From contig DCUU01000008.1 in the NCBI GenBank assembly GCA_002328565.1, forward strand, positions 1 to 14,951: a stretch of 14,951 bases of DNA. The letters run 5' to 3'. This document shows positions 12,350 to 14,951 of this stretch, piece by piece. Origin of the DNA: Candidatus Moranbacteria bacterium UBA2206. GTDB taxonomy: Bacteria > Patescibacteriota > Minisyncoccia > Moranbacterales > UBA2206. The notes under the pieces were generated by a model, which worked only from the letters and a program-made list of their open reading frames with translations, made no database searches and was not told the DNA's origin. Position 1 is the first letter of the stretch; every line of letters starts with the position of its first letter. The position numbers and the translations under genes were made by a program.

Positions 12350-14389
12350 TTACACGTCCAAATTCTTCACACTCTTAGCGTGAGTTTGGATAAAGCGTCG
12401 GCGTGGTTCAACTTCACTGCCCATCAAAACATCAAACATTTTGTCCGCAGCTTCGGCATCTTCAATTGTCACTTGAAGCATCAGACGCGTCGCAGGATCC
12501 ATGGTGGTTTCCCAAAGTTGCGTTGGATTCATTTCTCCAAGACCTTTGTATCGTTGCAAATTTATGCCAGAAACTTTCTCCCCCACTTCACTTTCTCCAG
12601 ATTCAATATCTGTTTCCATCACCACTTCCGGCTCAGTATTTTTTTCAGCTTTTCCTTTTTTATCCGCTTTCTCAGCTGAAGCTTTTATTATTTTATCCAC
12701 AGCAATATTTTTTTGTTCTTCTGTGTAGGCATATTGCACTTCTTTGCCTTTTTGAATTCGGTAAAGCGGTGGTTGAGCGATGTAGATATATCCGGCGCGG
12801 ATAAGCGGTTCAAAATAGCGATAGAAAAACGTCAAAAGCAGAGTTCGAATATGTGAACCGTCAACGTCGGCATCGGCCATGATGATAATTCGGTGATAAC
12901 GTGTTTTAGCAATATCTAAACTGTCCCCAATCCCCGCGCCAAGTGCAATGATGATTGGCTTTAAAGTATCTGATTTTACCACCTTGTCGAGCGTTGTTTT
13001 TTCCACATTCACCAATTTTCCTCGCAGTGGCAAAATCGCTTGAAATCTTCGATCTCTCCCCTGCTTGGCCGAGCCACCCGCAGAGTCTCCCTCCACAATA
13101 TACAATTCTGATTGCGAAGCATCACGGATAGAACAGTCAGCTAATTTTCCTGGGAGTGTCATGCCTTCCAGAGCACCTTTTCGAATCACCGCATCTTTAG
13201 CGGCGCGCGCCGCAATTCTAGCTTTGGCAGTGAGCATAATTTTCGAAATCATCGCCTTAGCATTATTTGGATGCGCTTCTAAATATTCCGCTAATGCTTC
13301 AGCGGTCACGCCAGAAACTATGCCTCGCATTTCATTGTTGCCTAACTTCGCTTTTGTTTGGCCTTCAAATTGTGGATTGCGAAGTTTCACACTAATCACC
13401 GCGGTCAATCCTTCTTGCAAATCCTCAGAAGTAAAATTATCATCTTTTTCTTTCAAGATTCCAGCTTTCTTAGCATAAGCATTGACCACGCGAGTAAGTG
13501 CAGTACGGAATCCCATTTCATGCATTCCGCCTTCTGGGGTAAAAATATTATTAGCAAAAGAAAAAACGTGTTCCTTATAGGAATCAGTATATTGCATGGC
13601 AATTTCCACCATATTATCCTCCACCGCCTTTTCCACATAGAAAGGCATTTCATTTTTCACTTCTTTGCCCCGATTGAGAAATTTTATGTATGACACCAAT
13701 CCTCCATCAAACAAAAAGCCGTACGCTTTTTTGTCAGTTTCTTCCCTCTCATCATAAATTTTGACGCTGATTCCTTTGGTGAGATATGACTGCTGACGAA
13801 GATAGGCCAAGATTTTCTCCCAAGAATATTTTATCTCTGGAAAAATTTGCGGATCAGCTTCGAAAATTATTTTTGTTCCGGTCTCTTTGGATTTTCCCAC
13901 TACTTTTGGTTCTTTGGATTTTGGTTTGCCTCGTTCAAATTCCATGGAATAAATTTTTCCATCCCTTTTCACTTCCGCTCGAAGCCAAGTAGACAGAGCA
14001 TTCACTACTGAAACTCCCACGCCATGCAAACCACCGGAAATTTTATAGCCATTACCACCAAATTTTCCTCCAGCATGAAGCACAGTGAGCACTGTTTCCA
14101 AGGTTGATTTTTTTGTTTGCGGATGAATCTCTACGGGGATCCCTCGGCCGTCGTCAGATATTTCTATAACATTTTTTGGCAAAAGTTTTATCTCGATATT
14201 TTTGCAATATCCCGCCATCGCTTCATCCACGGAATTATTAACTACTTCCCAAATCAAATGATGCAAGCCTTCGGTTGAAGTGCCACCAATATACATTCCA
14301 GGACGTTTTCGCACCGGCTCCAAACCCTCCAAAACTTGAATGGACTTAGCATTATAATCCCCGTTATCTTTTTTTATTTCTTTAGCCAT
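12350..14389 (-). CDS. gyrB: DNA gyrase subunit B
   Basis: The ATPase subunit of DNA gyrase, which pairs with GyrA to introduce negative supercoils. The 679 residues carry the GHKL ATPase motifs NNSVDEA (51-57), DDGRGIPV (79-86) and GLHGVGVSVVNALS (120-133). A transducer domain follows, then a TOPRIM domain with EGDSAGGSAKQGR (434-446) and DADVDG (506-511), and the C-terminal QRYKGLGEMNP motif (612-622). Residues about 570-607 are a charged, lysine/glutamate-rich insert just before that motif, which makes the protein slightly longer than the common 640-650. It could in principle be ParE, but the motif wording favours GyrB. The ATG has no Shine-Dalgarno site. No gyrA is adjacent. Confidence 0.95.
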   Translation of the reverse strand: MAKEIKKDNGDYNAKSIQVLEGLEPVRKRPGMYIGGTSTEGLHHLIWEVVNNSVDEAMAGYCKNIEIKLLPKNVIEISDDGRGIPVEIHPQTKKSTLETVLTVLHAGGKFGGNGYKISGGLHGVGVSVVNALSTWLRAEVKRDGKIYSMEFERGKPKSKEPKVVGKSKETGTKIIFEADPQIFPEIKYSWEKILAYLRQQSYLTKGISVKIYDEREETDKKAYGFLFDGGLVSYIKFLNRGKEVKNEMPFYVEKAVEDNMVEIAMQYTDSYKEHVFSFANNIFTPEGGMHEMGFRTALTRVVNAYAKKAGILKEKDDNFTSEDLQEGLTAVISVKLRNPQFEGQTKAKLGNNEMRGIVSGVTAEALAEYLEAHPNNAKAMISKIMLTAKARIAARAAKDAVIRKGALEGMTLPGKLADCSIRDASQSELYIVEGDSAGGSAKQGRDRRFQAILPLRGKLVNVEKTTLDKVVKSDTLKPIIIALGAGIGDSLDIAKTRYHRIIIMADADVDGSHIRTLLLTFFYRYFEPLIRAGYIYIAQPPLYRIQKGKEVQYAYTEEQKNIAVDKIIKASAEKADKKGKAEKNTEPEVVMETDIESGESEVGEKVSGINLQRYKGLGEMNPTQLWETTMDPATRLMLQVTIEDAEAADKMFDVLMGSEVEPRRRFIQTHAKSVKNLDV

Positions 14390-14395
14390 AAATAT

Positions 14396-14536
14396 TTTTT
14401 AATTCTAAAGTCTAAATTTAAAATTTTAAATAAAATTAAAATGAAATAATTTTGAAAATTTGAAATTTAGTAATTTAGAAATTGATTGAAAATTTAAAAT
14501 TGTAAATTGAAAATTATTAACTATTTAAAAATCTGC
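14396..14536. repeat. AT-rich low-complexity spacer upstream of gyrB
   Basis: About 140 bp composed almost wholly of runs such as AAATTTTAAA and GAAATTTAG. Positions 14496-14516 are identical over 21 nt to 587-607 in the 23S intervening sequence, in the same orientation. It may be a dispersed non-coding repeat family of this genome. It also holds the gyrB promoter region, but the composition makes any box assignment unreliable. Confidence 0.55.
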
Positions 14537-14908
14537 TTACTCTCGAGAGAGAAAATATAACTCAACGAGGAACACTCCTGCTACCACCAATAGCGCATCC
14601 CACCAAATCAACATCTGATAGCTTTGCAAAACCATAATAGTGATAATCATCACAGCCAGAAGTATTCCTTGGCGAAAACTCAAATCGATATTCTTCACTG
14701 CCATCTCACTACCCAAAAGTTTTCCGCGAAGGAAAATTAGCATCAAATTGAATATCCCGCTTAAAACAAAAAAGGCTGCCAGATAGAAAAGTAAAATACC
14801 AATTAGGCCAGAATTCTCTGGGTCAACGTAATAAATTACAGCCCCCAAAGCAACCAATGAAATCAAGGTGATAATGCGTATTCCCCAAATGTACGATTTG
14901 AGAGTCAT
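14537..14908 (-). CDS. Four-helix integral membrane protein of unknown function
   Basis: A 123-residue hydrophobic protein with predicted membrane segments at about residues 7-27, 33-60, 79-96 and 101-120, arranged as two hairpins around a short polar loop (RGKLLGSEMAVKNIDLSFRQ, 61-80). There is no signal-peptide cleavage pattern, catalytic motif or recognisable family signature. It precedes gyrB on the same strand with a 147-nt AT-rich gap, so cotranscription is uncertain. The start is the first ATG of the frame, without a Shine-Dalgarno site. The coding call rests on a consistent hydrophobic pattern and an uninterrupted frame. Confidence 0.65.
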   Translation of the reverse strand: MTLKSYIWGIRIITLISLVALGAVIYYVDPENSGLIGILLFYLAAFFVLSGIFNLMLIFLRGKLLGSEMAVKNIDLSFRQGILLAVMIITIMVLQSYQMLIWWDALLVVAGVFLVELYFLSRE

Positions 14909-14951
14909 ATTGGCTTGGCGTTATTTTTTGCAACTTTTAAAAATAAACATT

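Noticed and set aside
12403..12804. Plus-strand ORFs opposite gyrB (also 13065-13478)
   Set aside because: They are open only because they are antisense to a conserved gene; their translations show no domain pattern and no ribosome binding site.

Overview
The window is a 15 kb AT-rich bacterial segment in which every supported gene, including the rRNA, lies on the minus strand. The only plus-strand signal is a short candidate RNA. It probably comes from a Patescibacteria/CPR-type (Parcubacteria-like) genome. This is an inference from four things: a 23S rRNA with an AT-rich intervening sequence in the helix 9 region, a 23S gene with no 16S next to it, few Shine-Dalgarno sites, and a GyrB with a charged insert near its C-terminal end. 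No database search was possible.

Layout, left to right. 1-771: the 5' part of 23S rRNA, interrupted by an intervening sequence with 24-nt complementary arms. 772-1250: a roughly 440-nt 23S leader with hairpins, a terminator/antiterminator-like pair and a near-consensus promoter. 1350-2042: a small MscS-like channel with a strong ribosome binding site, a promoter and a three-way-junction-like fold in its 5' leader. 2290-10393: a type I restriction-modification operon transcribed as hsdM, hsdS, an OLD-like ATPase/TOPRIM gene, then hsdR, followed by a C-terminally short rhuM-like gene with its own promoter. 10394-10700: a non-coding stretch with a candidate plus-strand small RNA that ends at a clear terminator. 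10701-12228: a three-gene set transcribed as an AbrB-like regulator, radC, then a LabA/NYN-type nuclease, with palindromes at its promoter end and between radC and the NYN gene. 12350-14389: gyrB. 14396-14536: an AT-rich spacer sharing a 21-nt exact match with the 23S intervening sequence. 14537-14908: a four-helix membrane protein.

How the genes fit together. HsdM, HsdS and HsdR would form a complete type I restriction enzyme, since all their key motifs are intact. Gaps of 3 to 6 nt place the ATPase/TOPRIM gene inside the same transcription unit, which suggests a second defence activity co-expressed with restriction. RhuM-like proteins often neighbour type I systems; here the gene is shortened and its 3' end is built from a repeat that recurs on its upstream side. 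The AbrB-radC-NYN set is compact and may be a second accessory module. A 23-bp exact repeat links the hsdR-rhuM junction to the upstream region of the AbrB-like gene, hinting at shared regulation or shared mobility. The most useful leads are the embedded ATPase/TOPRIM gene, the plus-strand RNA, the 23S intervening sequence and the attenuator-like 23S leader.
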